Of a stretch of DNA of 40,156 nucleotides, positions 1-8,250 are shown in pieces. The stretch is from Treponema sp. (lineage in GTDB: Bacteria; Spirochaetota; Spirochaetia; Treponematales; Breznakiellaceae). The stretch spans positions 1-40,156 of the forward strand of contig JAISBR010000079.1 in assembly GCA_031266095.1 (NCBI GenBank), in the 5' to 3' direction. Numbering within the stretch: the stretch's first letter is position 1; the number at the start of each line of letters is the position of its first letter. The translations under genes and the position numbers were made by a program. Under the pieces are notes generated by a model that saw only the letters and a list, made by a program, of their open reading frames with translations, did no database searches and was not told where the DNA came from.

Positions 1-1
1 T

Positions 2-55
2 ACTATGATTATAAATGCATCTGAGGCAAAAGTAATAGCATTGGAAAAATTATAG
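2..55 (+). CDS. Possible 3' end of a truncated cassette ORF
   Basis: Frame 2 is open from the window edge to a TAG at 53-55 and reads as a plausible protein C-terminus of 17 residues ending ALEKL. It lies just before the attC-like site at 78-255, which is where the end of an integron-cassette gene is expected. There is too little sequence to name a family, and an open frame of this length could occur by chance. The reading is inference from position and composition only. Confidence 0.3.
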   Translation, partial: TMIINASEAKVIALEKL

Positions 56-77
56 ATATTGAAATACGGACAACTGT

Positions 78-255
78 GCATAACAGGTCTGTATGCGTTC
101 CGGCGCTAAAGCGCCTCCAAGGTTCCGTTCGGCTAGGTCATTCAGTTGCGCTCCATTCCCACGCCTCACTCCACCTATATTTTGTCCGCCCTACAAATGC
201 TACGCATTTGCTTATTCGGGCGGTCAAAACGTCGCATGTAGCCGGAACGTTAGGC
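78..255 (+). other. attC-like integron recombination site
   Basis: The right end has GTTAGGC (249-255), an exact match to the attC R' core GTTRRRY. The left end has GCATAAC (78-84), six of seven matches to the R'' core RYYYAAC. Inside them, GTTCCGGC (97-104) pairs perfectly with GCCGGAAC (241-248), as expected of the L boxes. The centre holds a strong hairpin: TTTTG (180-184), CCGCCC (186-191) and CAAATGC (194-200) pair with GCATTTG (204-210), GGGCGG (218-223) and CAAAA (225-229). A smaller hairpin GGCGC/GCGCC lies at 102-115. At about 178 bp it is longer than most attC sites. No integrase gene is in the window. Treponema denticola is known to carry a chromosomal integron. Confidence 0.6.
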
Positions 256-325
256 GGCATAAAACTTGAAATTTTATGTGAAAAGAGTTGAATTATATGA
301 ATAAAGTAAAATTTTTGTATGAACA

Positions 326-352
326 TTACAGAATAAAAATAGTATTCTGTAA
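326..352. promoter_or_regulatory. Perfect 10-bp inverted repeat upstream of the cassette gene
   Basis: TTACAGAATA (326-335) and TATTCTGTAA (343-352) are perfect inverted arms around a 7-base AT-rich loop. The element ends 14 bases before the ribosome binding site AGGAGG (366-371) of the gene at 376. It could be an operator or a 5' leader hairpin. It is not followed by a T run, so a simple terminator is unlikely. Confidence 0.5.
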
Positions 353-375
353 AAATCAGCTTTTAGGAGGATTTT

Positions 376-861
376 ATGAAAAGGGCTGTATTGCTTTTAT
401 TTCTGGGTCTCATAATGATGGTTGGATTGTTTGCTCAAGCAACAGACGCACAAATTAGGCAGGCGGCTACTACTCTTGGAGTACCGTATGAGGCATTAAA
501 ACAGTTTGTGCAGTCATATAAAGCACAGCCTGTACCATCGGGTACTATTGAAATTACCGCGAAACAATTGTATGAGGCTTTTAGAGCTAATCAATTGCAA
601 GCGGATATGACGTATAAAGATAAGACCGTAAAAGTAACTGGGGTTGTTGCTGGAATAAATAAAGACTACCTTGATAATTATTATGTTGAAATTGAAGGGA
701 CTTCTTCATTTGCAACTGTTGACGTTTATGTTAATGCTTCTGAGTTGAATAAAATTGCAAATTTGAAAAAAGGACAAACCGTTATGGTTGTTGGTAAATG
801 TGATGGTTATACTGGTATCACTGTTGATATAAAAAACGCAAATATTCAATTATTGAATTGA
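376..861 (+). CDS. Exported OB-fold (tRNA_anti-like) protein, cassette-like
   Basis: This is a 161-residue protein with a signal peptide (residues 1-20, basic start, hydrophobic run, cleavage near LFAQA). A short helical region follows, then an OB-fold-like domain from about residue 58. That domain has alternating beta segments, including VKVTGVVAGI, YYVEIEG and KGQTVMVVGKCDGY, and resembles the tRNA_anti-like family of small bacterial OB-fold proteins. The function is unknown; the family is often periplasmic or lipoprotein-linked. The start is fixed by AGGAGG four to ten bases upstream. Base composition is far more AT-rich than in the pst operon to the right. Its position directly after an attC-like site supports an integron-cassette origin (inference). 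Confidence 0.75.
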   Translation: MKRAVLLLFLGLIMMVGLFAQATDAQIRQAATTLGVPYEALKQFVQSYKAQPVPSGTIEITAKQLYEAFRANQLQADMTYKDKTVKVTGVVAGINKDYLDNYYVEIEGTSSFATVDVYVNASELNKIANLKKGQTVMVVGKCDGYTGITVDIKNANIQLLN

Positions 862-1183
862 AAATGTAGTTGCTCAAACTGCACATAATGAGGCTGTCAA
901 AAAAGTCTGTTTTAAGACCTTGAGGTACTATGTATAGCGTATAACCAACTAAAAATACACTATATTAGCGGTTATTCTGTTTCTGGGGGATTAATTTGAC
1001 AGTCTTAACAGACCTCGCAATATCCGGCAAGCGAAACATAGGGCTCCAAACCTGAGCATGTTGCGGTCACCCGGCGCATTACAGAGTCTTCGACACGCCG
1101 CAGGTGGAGCGGACGGATCTGCCCGTATCGAAGCGGGCCGCCCGGCAGCCCTGCGCCGTCACGTTCCGCTGATGCTTATCGCC
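862..1183. other. Intergenic junction between AT-rich cassette DNA and GC-rich core
   Basis: There is no supported gene here. Positions 862-1010 are AT-rich and contain a short inverted-repeat element (891-1006). From about 1012 the DNA abruptly becomes GC-rich, like the phoR gene beyond it. No second attC site with matching L boxes was found after the cassette gene, although ACTGCACATAAT (879-890) resembles the left edge of the first site (ACTGTGCATAAC, 73-84). No clear T-tailed terminator for phoR is visible. Confidence 0.5.
891..1006. repeat. Short MITE-like element with imperfect terminal inverted repeats
   Basis: AGGCTGTCAAA (891-901) at the left faces TTTGACAGTCT (995-1005) at the right, 10 of 11 positions complementary. 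Just inside or next to these, GTCTGTTTTAAGAC (905-918) is complementary to GTCTTAACAGAC (1002-1013) apart from a two-base bulge. A central dyad ATAACC (941-946)/GGTTAT (970-975) is also present. The span is about 116 bp with no coding capacity, which fits a miniature inverted-repeat element or the joined ends of a lost insertion sequence. No target-site duplication was confirmed. Confidence 0.4.
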
Positions 1184-2974
1184 TCAGGGGATTATAATCC
1201 TGAACACCGAACCGGAACCGGCGCGGCTTTCCACTTTGGTTGTACCGTTGTGGAGCAGGGCGATGTGGCGCACAATGGAAAGCCCAAGGCCGGTACCGCC
1301 GGCTTCCCGGCTGCGGGCCCGGTCAACCCGGTAAAAACGCTCGAAAATCCGTTCAAGATGTTCAGGCGGGATCCCTATGCCCTCGTCCCGCACTTCCAGT
1401 ACCAGCTCTCCGTTTTCCTGGTACGCGGCGGCCCGGACTTTTGAGTTTTCCGCGGAGTATTTTATTCCGTTGTCCAGCAGGTTTATCAGAGCCTGAATGA
1501 TAAAAGAGCCATGGAGCTTCGCCCGCAAGTCAGACGGACAGCTCACTATAATTTCAATTTGTTTCTGGCGCGCCTTGAGTTCTACCGATGACACCGCTTC
1601 GGCAAAGAGCGGGGCAAGCCCTTGTTCTTCCATATCGTGACGGCCGCCATCTTCAAGGCTCGCCAGAGTCAGCAGATCGTTGGTGAGATTTTCCATGGTT
1701 TCCGCGTTTTTACGGATTATTCCGATGAAACGGCGGGTCTGTTCCGCTTCCTCCAAGGGCGAATCCAACAGGGTTTCGGAAAACCCTTTTATAAGCTGAA
1801 TGGGGGTACGCAGTTCATGGGAAACATTGGCCACAAAATCTTTGCGAACCTGTTCAAGCCGGACCAGACGGGTAATGTCCGCCATGACCAGTACCACGCC
1901 TCCGCAGGTTTCGGTTTTATCCGCCGCGCCGGCGGCAAGAGGGGCGGCGTAAACCTGAAAGCGCTGTTCCTGACCGTCCCGGAGTTTCAGTTCCATTTCC
2001 ATGGAACGGTTCCCGGTGAGTACCGTGCGGGCGGCCTGTTCCAGTTCCGTGGAATGGGTTGCCTCAAGCAGGGAAAGACGGCGCACATCGCCGCCGCCCA
2101 GGCTGAAGAGCTTCCGGGCCGGGGGATTAACCAGATGCAGCATGAGGCCGCTGTCCATGGCGAATACCGCCTCGGACATACCATTGAGGATCGCCTCAAG
2201 CCGGCTTCCCTCGGCCCTGGCCTGTTCAAGGCGCAGGTTTAGTTCCGCGGCTATGCCCCGCAGGGCCTGTTCCAAAGCGATAAATTCCTGAGCTTCCCCG
2301 GAGAGCGGGATATTTTGCCGGCTAAGCTCATGCAGCGGTTCACCCGCGGCGGCTATATCCACCAGCCGTTTAAGAGAAGCGGAAAGGGAACGGGAAAAAA
2401 CGAAAATCGCGGTAAAAGCGGCCAGTACAAGCAGGCACGCAAAGAGGAGGAAGGGCAGGGCCGCCGCGGATATCCGCCGCCAAAAACTGGGTACCGTAAG
2501 AGAGAGGCGGAATACCCCGGCTACGCTGCCGGAGGCGTCGAACACGGGCAGGGCCGAATAGATCTGCCGCATACCGGTACTCAGGGAATCCCGCCGGGCG
2601 CCGCCTTCTCGGCCCGCAAGCGCGGACCGTACTTCCTCCCGGTCCAGATGATTGACCAGCGCCCCCTCAACCTGAGAGTCCCAAAGCACATCGCCGGCCC
2701 GGTCTATCAGGGTCAGGCGGTAGGCGTCATCCGCAGCATGGGCAAAGGTACTGCCGCTTATCAGCTCAGGGCCCGCCGTACCGGCGTCGAAATAATCACT
2801 GACGCGCTTTTCACCGATGACCGAGAAAAGGGTCCTCGTGGTATTCCGCAGTCCCAGGGCATTAATTTCATAATACAGGGAATTCATGAAAGCCAGTACC
2901 GAGATTACCAATACGGAGGAGAGTCCCAGGGTCGTAAGGCTTAAGGTTATAAGGTTTTTACGGAATATCGTCAT
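1184..2974 (-). CDS. phoR: Phosphate regulon sensor histidine kinase PhoR
   Basis: Membrane sensor kinase of 596 residues that phosphorylates PhoB when phosphate is scarce. It has a transmembrane segment at about 8-30, an extracytoplasmic domain at 31-170, a second membrane segment at about 171-193, a linker, and a PAS-like domain at about 255-365. The HisKA domain contains SHELRTP with phospho-acceptor His386. The HATPase domain shows N box NLLDNGIKYS, G1 DEGIGIP, F box ERFYRVDRA and G2 GTGLGLSIV. The large extracytoplasmic domain is typical of Gram-positive and spirochaete PhoR rather than the short E. coli form. The start ATG overlaps the phoB stop by four bases (ATGA), implying translational coupling. 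It is the last gene of the pst-pho operon. Confidence 0.93.
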   Translation of the reverse strand: MTIFRKNLITLSLTTLGLSSVLVISVLAFMNSLYYEINALGLRNTTRTLFSVIGEKRVSDYFDAGTAGPELISGSTFAHAADDAYRLTLIDRAGDVLWDSQVEGALVNHLDREEVRSALAGREGGARRDSLSTGMRQIYSALPVFDASGSVAGVFRLSLTVPSFWRRISAAALPFLLFACLLVLAAFTAIFVFSRSLSASLKRLVDIAAAGEPLHELSRQNIPLSGEAQEFIALEQALRGIAAELNLRLEQARAEGSRLEAILNGMSEAVFAMDSGLMLHLVNPPARKLFSLGGGDVRRLSLLEATHSTELEQAARTVLTGNRSMEMELKLRDGQEQRFQVYAAPLAAGAADKTETCGGVVLVMADITRLVRLEQVRKDFVANVSHELRTPIQLIKGFSETLLDSPLEEAEQTRRFIGIIRKNAETMENLTNDLLTLASLEDGGRHDMEEQGLAPLFAEAVSSVELKARQKQIEIIVSCPSDLRAKLHGSFIIQALINLLDNGIKYSAENSKVRAAAYQENGELVLEVRDEGIGIPPEHLERIFERFYRVDRARSREAGGTGLGLSIVRHIALLHNGTTKVESRAGSGSVFRIIIP

Positions 2975-3669
2975 TCTGTTACCCTGAAACGGTAGCCAAC
3001 GCCCCGTATGGTTTCGATCATGTCTCCCGCCTTACCCAGTTTTTTCCGCAGACCCAGGATCTGCACATCCACCGATCGGTCGGTAACCGGATAATCAGGC
3101 CCCCTGATGGCAGCGATGATCTGGTTACGCGAAAACACGATATCCGGATGAGAAAGAAAATGCCGCAGCAGGGAGAATTCGGAGGCATAAAGATCCAGGG
3201 GCTTATCGCCGCAAAACACTTCGTGGCGCGCCGCGTCAAGTTTCAGCGGACCCTGCTTCCAGACCGTTGCCGCCTCCCGGCGGCCCCCTTCTTCCTGACG
3301 CCGCAATCCGGCCCGTATTCGGGCGACGAGCACTTTGGGACTATAGGGCTTTACCACATAATCATCGGCCCCCAGTTCCAGGCCGGTAATGATGTCCGCT
3401 TCCTCTCCCTTGGCGCTGGTCATGATCACCGGAATATTCCGGCACTGTTCGATTTCTTTTATTTTTTTCAACACCTTGAGTCCATCCATGCCGGGAAGCA
3501 TAATATCCAGCAGTACGCAGTTGACCGGCCCTTTTTTCAGGAAGGCCAGTCCCTCCTCTCCGGTTTTTGCCTGTAACAGTTTCCAGCCCTCATTAGTCAT
3601 GGCAAAGGAAAGCAGTTCCTGAATATCAGGATCATCCTCAATGATGAGAATTATAGCTTTTGCCGCCAT
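2971..3669 (-). CDS. phoB: Phosphate regulon response regulator PhoB
   Basis: OmpR/PhoB-family response regulator of 232 residues. The receiver domain (about 5-120) has the acidic pair EDD (11-13), phospho-acceptor Asp55 in LLDIMLPG, the conserved Ser/Thr in MTSAKG and Lys87. The winged-helix DNA-binding domain (about 135-230) ends with DRSVDVQILGLRKKLG and the RGVGYRF motif. When phosphorylated by PhoR it should bind the 11-bp repeats upstream of pstS (inference). The gene overlaps the end of phoU by 19 bases and the start of phoR by four, so all three are probably made from one transcript. Confidence 0.93.
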   Translation of the reverse strand: MAAKAIILIIEDDPDIQELLSFAMTNEGWKLLQAKTGEEGLAFLKKGPVNCVLLDIMLPGMDGLKVLKKIKEIEQCRNIPVIMTSAKGEEADIITGLELGADDYVVKPYSPKVLVARIRAGLRRQEEGGRREAATVWKQGPLKLDAARHEVFCGDKPLDLYASEFSLLRHFLSHPDIVFSRNQIIAAIRGPDYPVTDRSVDVQILGLRKKLGKAGDMIETIRGVGYRFRVTE

Positions 3670-4331
3670 TGCTCGTTCAACTCTTCATGCCTGCCTTCGG
3701 TCATATAGATGATGGCCTCGCAGATATTGGTAATATGGTCTCCCATTCGTTCCAGGTAGTTTGAGGTATTGAGAAGACGAACCGCCTTTTTAATCAGTCC
3801 GGGATGTTCCTTCATCAACCCCAAGACCTCCTCGGTAAGGGCCTTGTGCTCCGCGTCGATGGTATCATCCAGCGCCGCGGCCCTTCTGGCCCCTTCCGGA
3901 TCCTGGGCCAGGTATGCGGAAATGGAAGCGCGGATCATCTCCTTGCCGGTTTCGGCCATCCGTTCCAAATGTTCCAGCGCCTGGAAGCTCTCCTTGCCGG
4001 ACAGCTTGATCGCGGTCTTTGCCAGATGCACCGTGTGATCGCCTATACGTTCGATATTACCGGTCAGCTTAAAAATAGTCACCAGTTCTCTTAAATCACG
4101 GGCCACCGGCTGCTGTGTGGCGATTATAATGGCGGCCTCGTCCTCGATCTTGAGCTGCATGGCGTTTACCACCGCGTCATCGGCCTTCACTTCTTTTGCA
4201 AGCTCCGTGTCGTTGTTCCGCAGGGCGGAAAGGGCCTTCCCCAGGTCTTCCTCGACACGGGTCGCCATTGCCAGTATGTCATGCCGCAGCCGGTTCAATT
4301 CTTCCAGAAACATTATTCGTGTATTCATCAT
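3651..4331 (-). CDS. phoU: Phosphate transport regulator PhoU
   Basis: Cytoplasmic helical protein of 226 residues, close to the usual PhoU length, with two PhoU repeats (about 8-105 and 115-215). Each holds a metal-binding helix signature: [14 protein letters not shown] in the first and [15 protein letters not shown] in the second. PhoU connects the Pst transporter to PhoR and keeps the regulon off when phosphate is plentiful. Its start overlaps the end of pstB by four bases. Its place between pstB and phoB matches its role as the bridge between uptake and signalling. Confidence 0.93.
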   Translation of the reverse strand: MMNTRIMFLEELNRLRHDILAMATRVEEDLGKALSALRNNDTELAKEVKADDAVVNAMQLKIEDEAAIIIATQQPVARDLRELVTIFKLTGNIERIGDHTVHLAKTAIKLSGKESFQALEHLERMAETGKEMIRASISAYLAQDPEGARRAAALDDTIDAEHKALTEEVLGLMKEHPGLIKKAVRLLNTSNYLERMGDHITNICEAIIYMTEGRHEELNEQWRQKL

Positions 4332-5101
4332 CCAAATCTCCCGGAAATATAATCCTCGGTCCGTTTGTCCCTGGGCTGGGTAAAAAGCTCCTTGGTGTCG
4401 CTGAACTCTATCAGTTCCCCAAGCAGAAAGAACGCGGTTTTATTGCTCACCCTGGATGCCTGGTGCATAGCGTGGGTTACAATAATGATACTGTATTCTT
4501 TTTTTAGTTCCCCGATAAGTTCCTCAATGCGGCCGGTGGCGATGGGGTCCAGGGCGCTGGTCGGCTCATCCATAAGGATAATCTCAGGTTCCATGGCGAT
4601 ACTCCTGGCAATGCAAAGCCGCTGCTGCTGGCCTCCCGAAAGGGATTGCGCGGGTTTTTTCAGCCTGTCCTTCACTTCGTCCCAGAGCGCCGCCTTATGC
4701 AGTGATGTTTCGACTAACTCCGCGAGTTTTCGCCTGTCCCTCAGTCCCTGCATGCGCTTGCCATAGGCCACGTTATCAAATACGCTCATGTTGAAGGGAT
4801 TGGGCTTTTGGAATACCATACCCACACGGCTGCGGAGCTCGGTAACATCCATGGAACCATAGATGTCTTTGCCGTCCAGTAGCACCTCTCCTGTTATGCG
4901 GCATGAGGGAATGAGATCATTCATGCGGTTCAGGACCCGGATAAAAGTGGATTTGCCGCAGCCTGATGGACCGATAAAGGCGGCAACGTCCTGCTTTGTC
5001 AGGGAAAAATTGACGTTTTTAAGCGCCTGAAAATCCCCGTAATAAAGATCGAGGCCGCGGACATCCAGTTTGTTAGCGACTGTATCGTATTCGTCACTCA
5101 T
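4328..5101 (-). CDS. pstB: Phosphate ABC transporter ATP-binding protein PstB
   Basis: ATPase of the PstSCAB phosphate importer, 257 residues with the start used here. Walker A is GPSGCGKST, the ABC signature is [16 protein letters not shown], Walker B is [14 protein letters not shown], and the switch His lies in IIIVTHAM. The frame is open for ten more codons upstream, but the ATG at 5101 has AGGGG eight bases before it and gives the N-terminus [20 protein letters not shown], which fits the family. It overlaps pstA by eight bases and phoU by four. Confidence 0.95.
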   Translation of the reverse strand: MSDEYDTVANKLDVRGLDLYYGDFQALKNVNFSLTKQDVAAFIGPSGCGKSTFIRVLNRMNDLIPSCRITGEVLLDGKDIYGSMDVTELRSRVGMVFQKPNPFNMSVFDNVAYGKRMQGLRDRRKLAELVETSLHKAALWDEVKDRLKKPAQSLSGGQQQRLCIARSIAMEPEIILMDEPTSALDPIATGRIEELIGELKKEYSIIIVTHAMHQASRVSNKTAFFLLGELIEFSDTKELFTQPRDKRTEDYISGRFG

Positions 5102-5942
5102 TAATTTTTCCCCTGGTTTTTCTGAATCCACCGGTGATTATTTTAGTGGCGGTATTGATAATCACCACCAGGATCACCAGTACCGCGGCGGTGGCAAAGG
5201 CTATACCGAAATCTTCGGGATGGACCGCTTCGTTGGTCAGGTAATAGAGGTGAATAGTCAGAGTTCTGCCTGACTCAAAAATAGTCCGGGGCATATTGCG
5301 GGTAAGGCCTACGGTAAGAAGCACCGGCGCGGATTCCCCCACTACCCTGCCTATGGCAAGTATCACCGCGGTAACGATGCCCGGCAGCGCCGAAGGCAGC
5401 ACTACATGGATTATGGTCTGAAATTTGGTCGCCCCCAGGGCAAGGGAACCTTCCCTGAAAGTATCGGGAATGGCTTTGAGGGATTCCTCGGTAGTACGGA
5501 TGATCACCGGGAGGATCATGATACTCAGGGTGAGGGCGCCGGCGATAATGGACTGCCCAAATCCGAGCAGCCGGCAAAACATAAGCAGCCCAAAAAGGCC
5601 ATAGATGATCGAGGGGATTCCCGCCAGGGTTTCAATGGCAAGGCGGAGGATTCGGATCAGTCCCGAATTGCCCGAATATTCATTGAGAAAAATGGCACTG
5701 GCGATCCCCACAGGCAGGGCAACGGCGATAGACACCAGTACCACATAGAGGGTGGTGACTATCATGGGCAGTATGCCCCTTTCGCCGCCGGCGATAAATG
5801 AAAAATTGAGAAAGCCTGCCTGGGATTTGAGAATATAGAACAATATATAAATAAGGACGGCTATGACGCCCGCCATGACCATGGCCATAATTGCGTATAA
5901 CAAACCGTCAAGGATTTTCCGTTTTTGCAAGGCGCTTTTCAT
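5094..5942 (-). CDS. pstA: Phosphate ABC transporter permease PstA
   Basis: Inner-membrane permease of 282 residues with about six hydrophobic segments and the binding-protein-dependent transport fold. The conserved cytoplasmic loop that contacts PstB is visible as [25 protein letters not shown] (EAA-like loop, about residues 180-205). It pairs with PstC to form the phosphate channel. The start overlaps the pstC stop by four bases, and the 3' end overlaps pstB. Length and topology are normal for the family. Confidence 0.93.
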   Translation of the reverse strand: MKSALQKRKILDGLLYAIMAMVMAGVIAVLIYILFYILKSQAGFLNFSFIAGGERGILPMIVTTLYVVLVSIAVALPVGIASAIFLNEYSGNSGLIRILRLAIETLAGIPSIIYGLFGLLMFCRLLGFGQSIIAGALTLSIMILPVIIRTTEESLKAIPDTFREGSLALGATKFQTIIHVVLPSALPGIVTAVILAIGRVVGESAPVLLTVGLTRNMPRTIFESGRTLTIHLYYLTNEAVHPEDFGIAFATAAVLVILVVIINTATKIITGGFRKTRGKINE

Positions 5943-7129
5943 GATTCTGCCTCCGTGCGGCGGCGGAACCAGAGAATCATGCTGTTGAGGATCAGAATGA
6001 TCGAAAAAAGCACCACGCCGATTGAAAAAAGCATCTCGCTGTGCCTGCCCGAGGCGTATCCCATCTCCATGGCAATAGTGGAGGTGAGGGTTCTTACGCT
6101 TTGCAGAGGGTTATGTACCAATTGCGGCGAATTTCCCGCCACCAGGATAACCGCCATTGTTTCACCTACCGCCCGGGAAATACCCAGGATGATGCCCGCG
6201 ATTACCCCTGAATTGGCATGCGGCAGTACCACCCTCCAGGCGGTCTGCATTTTACTTGCCCCCAGTGAAAGACTCGCCTCCCGCACCGAAAGGGGTACAG
6301 CCCGCAGGGAAGTTTCGGCGATGGTGATAACTGTGGGAAGAATCATCAGCGCCAGCACGATTATCGCGGAGAGGAGGGTGTTGCCTGATGGTACACTGAA
6401 TATATTCTTTACCGCCGGTACTATCACCATAAGGCCGAAGAAGCCGTAGACGACCGAAGGGATTCCCGCCAGCAGCTCTATGCCGCTTCGTACCAGAGAT
6501 GCCGGCGTTGCAGGAAGAAATTCCGCCATGAAAAGGGCGCAAAGCAGCGCAATAGGAACCCCCAGCAAAATGGCCCCAAAACTTGCCAGCAGGGTTCCCG
6601 CGATCATGGGGAAAATGCCAAATATTTTCTGCCGGCTGGGCCGCCAGTCAAGGCCGGTCAAAAATCTCCCGAAACTGTAAGGCGGTTCCGGGAGTATTAT
6701 GTGAAGCTTCCGGTTCAGCGCGGCGATGGTCCCCGGCCAGCTTACGGTGTACACGTAACTTTCAGGGTAAGTCACCTCTCCCCGTTCGTTGCGTACAAAC
6801 ACAAGTTTTTTTTCAGGATCTTTTTCAGCCGTGTTAACCCTTATGTCCAGCAATTCTTCGCCCCCATCGGATGGAAACCGAATCGAAATGAGCGAAGCGT
6901 CTTTCGGCAGGTCAATAAAAGTTGAATGATTTTGGTACGGGGTTCCGTTGACCGCAAGCTCGTCGATCCTCTGGGCCACAAGCCGTATGTTTTTGGCGGT
7001 GGGGATAAAAAAAGGCATACTCCCCTGGACAAACACAAACAGCAGTATGGCCCCCAATGCCAGCACGGAAAAGAGGGCCACAACGCTGAAAAGGTATTTG
7101 AAGAACAGGTCTACAAACTTACGATTCAT
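5939..7129 (-). CDS. pstC: Phosphate ABC transporter permease PstC, with enlarged extracytoplasmic segment
   Basis: Second Pst permease subunit, 396 residues against about 300-320 for most PstC. Membrane segment 1 lies at about 12-35. About 130 hydrophilic residues follow (roughly 40-170) before the canonical permease domain beginning near GIFPMIAGTLLAS. The EAA-like loop is EASLSLGASKMQTAWRVVLP. The extra segment should lie outside the cytoplasmic membrane and could contact PstS or sense ligand (inference). Only a weak ribosome binding site precedes the ATG. The gene sits 20 bases after pstS and overlaps pstA by four. Confidence 0.92.
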   Translation of the reverse strand: MNRKFVDLFFKYLFSVVALFSVLALGAILLFVFVQGSMPFFIPTAKNIRLVAQRIDELAVNGTPYQNHSTFIDLPKDASLISIRFPSDGGEELLDIRVNTAEKDPEKKLVFVRNERGEVTYPESYVYTVSWPGTIAALNRKLHIILPEPPYSFGRFLTGLDWRPSRQKIFGIFPMIAGTLLASFGAILLGVPIALLCALFMAEFLPATPASLVRSGIELLAGIPSVVYGFFGLMVIVPAVKNIFSVPSGNTLLSAIIVLALMILPTVITIAETSLRAVPLSVREASLSLGASKMQTAWRVVLPHANSGVIAGIILGISRAVGETMAVILVAGNSPQLVHNPLQSVRTLTSTIAMEMGYASGRHSEMLFSIGVVLFSIILILNSMILWFRRRTEAES

Positions 7130-7149
7130 TACCTTTTACTTCTTTCTTT

Positions 7150-7992
7150 TTACTTTACCGGTATCCAGCTTGTCTTTACAATCGCCTGCCCCGCAGGACT
7201 CAGTATCCACTCAAGGAAAGCCGTGCTTTCGGGATGTACATTGCTCCCCGACATTACGATGAAGGGCCGGGCTATTTTGTAGGAGCCGTTCACCACATTG
7301 GCGTTGGTAGCAGCGACTCCGCCTACATCAACGGACTTTACCGTATTGTCCAGAGAACCCAGGGAGATATAACCAATGGCATCCTGATTCTGGGCAATGC
7401 CCGCTTTGATGGCGCCGGTGCTGGTGGACTCATTGGCGCCCTGGAGCAGCTGGCCCTGGAAGCCCACCAGTTCCTCAAAAGCGCCCCTGGTACCTGAACC
7501 TTCCTCCCGGCTTACCACCGCGATTTTTCCATTTTTTGCGCCACCTGAAACCTGGCTCCAGTCGGTGATTGCCCCGGTGTAGATATTCTTTATCTGCTCA
7601 AGGCTGAGATTCCCCACCGGGTTGGAACTGTTCACAATCACGGCAATTCCGTCAATGGCAATGGTCGCTTCTTTCAGTCCCTTGCCCTGTTCAGCCGGAG
7701 TCAGCTCACGGCTGGACATACCGATCTGGTAGAGCCCGCCCGCGTTATTGATCCCGTCACCGGAACCGGTACCGTTGATGTTGATCTTGATGGTGGGCCT
7801 GGCCTTCTGGTAGTCGGCGGCAAGCAGTTCCATCAGGGGCGTTACCGAGGTGGACCCGCCTACCTCAATGGTATAGGACGCGGCGCCCGGGGCGGCATTT
7901 TGGCTTTGGTGGCCGGAATCCCTCGAACCTCCGGCGAAAACCGGACACAGGGCGACAGCACCCATCAAAACGGCGATTAATCGAATTTTCAT
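7150..7992 (-). CDS. pstS: Phosphate-binding protein PstS
   Basis: Periplasmic phosphate-binding protein of the Pst importer, 280 residues. A signal peptide (1-20) ends at PVFA-GGS; the only nearby Cys (16) makes a poor lipobox, so signal peptidase I cleavage is preferred, though spirochaete lipoboxes are loose. Phosphate-loop motifs are present: GGSTSVTPL near the mature N-terminus, NGTGSGDGINN, SSRELT, and SREEGSGTRGAF. The start ATG has AAGGAG upstream. It is the first gene of the pst-pho operon and lies directly downstream of the Pho-box array. Confidence 0.94.
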   Translation of the reverse strand: MKIRLIAVLMGAVALCPVFAGGSRDSGHQSQNAAPGAASYTIEVGGSTSVTPLMELLAADYQKARPTIKININGTGSGDGINNAGGLYQIGMSSRELTPAEQGKGLKEATIAIDGIAVIVNSSNPVGNLSLEQIKNIYTGAITDWSQVSGGAKNGKIAVVSREEGSGTRGAFEELVGFQGQLLQGANESTSTGAIKAGIAQNQDAIGYISLGSLDNTVKSVDVGGVAATNANVVNGSYKIARPFIVMSGSNVHPESTAFLEWILSPAGQAIVKTSWIPVK

Positions 7993-8046
7993 AATTCTTT
8001 CGCTCCTTAATTTGGACGGCCAAACAGCCGTCTTGTTTGATCTTAG

Positions 8047-8064
8047 TCCTTGTTACTAAGGACA
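8047..8064. promoter_or_regulatory. Hairpin in the pstS leader
   Basis: GTCCTT (8047-8052) and AAGGAC (8059-8064) are perfect arms with a six-base loop, about 55 bases upstream of the pstS start. It lies between the Pho-box repeats and the gene, so it is probably in the 5' leader. There is no T run, so it is not an obvious terminator. Confidence 0.4.
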
Positions 8065-8084
8065 GGTTAACGCTATCAGGCCTG

Positions 8085-8123
8085 TGTTAGGGACTTGTGA
8101 ATGAATTGTTAAAATTTGGTTAA
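8085..8123 (-). promoter_or_regulatory. Pho box: four 11-bp-spaced hexamers upstream of pstS
   Basis: Read on the minus strand, the hexamers are TTAACC (8118-8123), TTAACA (8107-8112), TTCACA (8096-8101) and CTAACA (8085-8090). Each starts exactly 11 bp from the next. This matches the Bacillus PhoP pattern of TTAACA-like repeats with five-base spacers, and the general tandem-repeat design of Pho boxes. It is placed to activate pstS and the whole downstream operon. Binding by the PhoB encoded in this operon is inference. Confidence 0.75.
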
Positions 8124-8250
8124 ATTGTACCGGAGAAGGCGAGTTTCCCAGACTGCGTTTAAGCCACAGTCTGTCTTTTGCATGGGGCGACCGAATGTAG
8201 CGACTCCTGTACTGCTGCGGGGAAATGGGTTTGGAGGGCAAAGCTTTCTT

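Noticed and set aside
138..326. 62-codon minus-strand frame across the attC-like site
   Set aside because: It runs through the folded recombination site and has no ribosome binding site or domain.
2315..2944. Plus-strand frame antisense to phoR
   Set aside because: PhoR domains are complete on the minus strand; this frame has no features.
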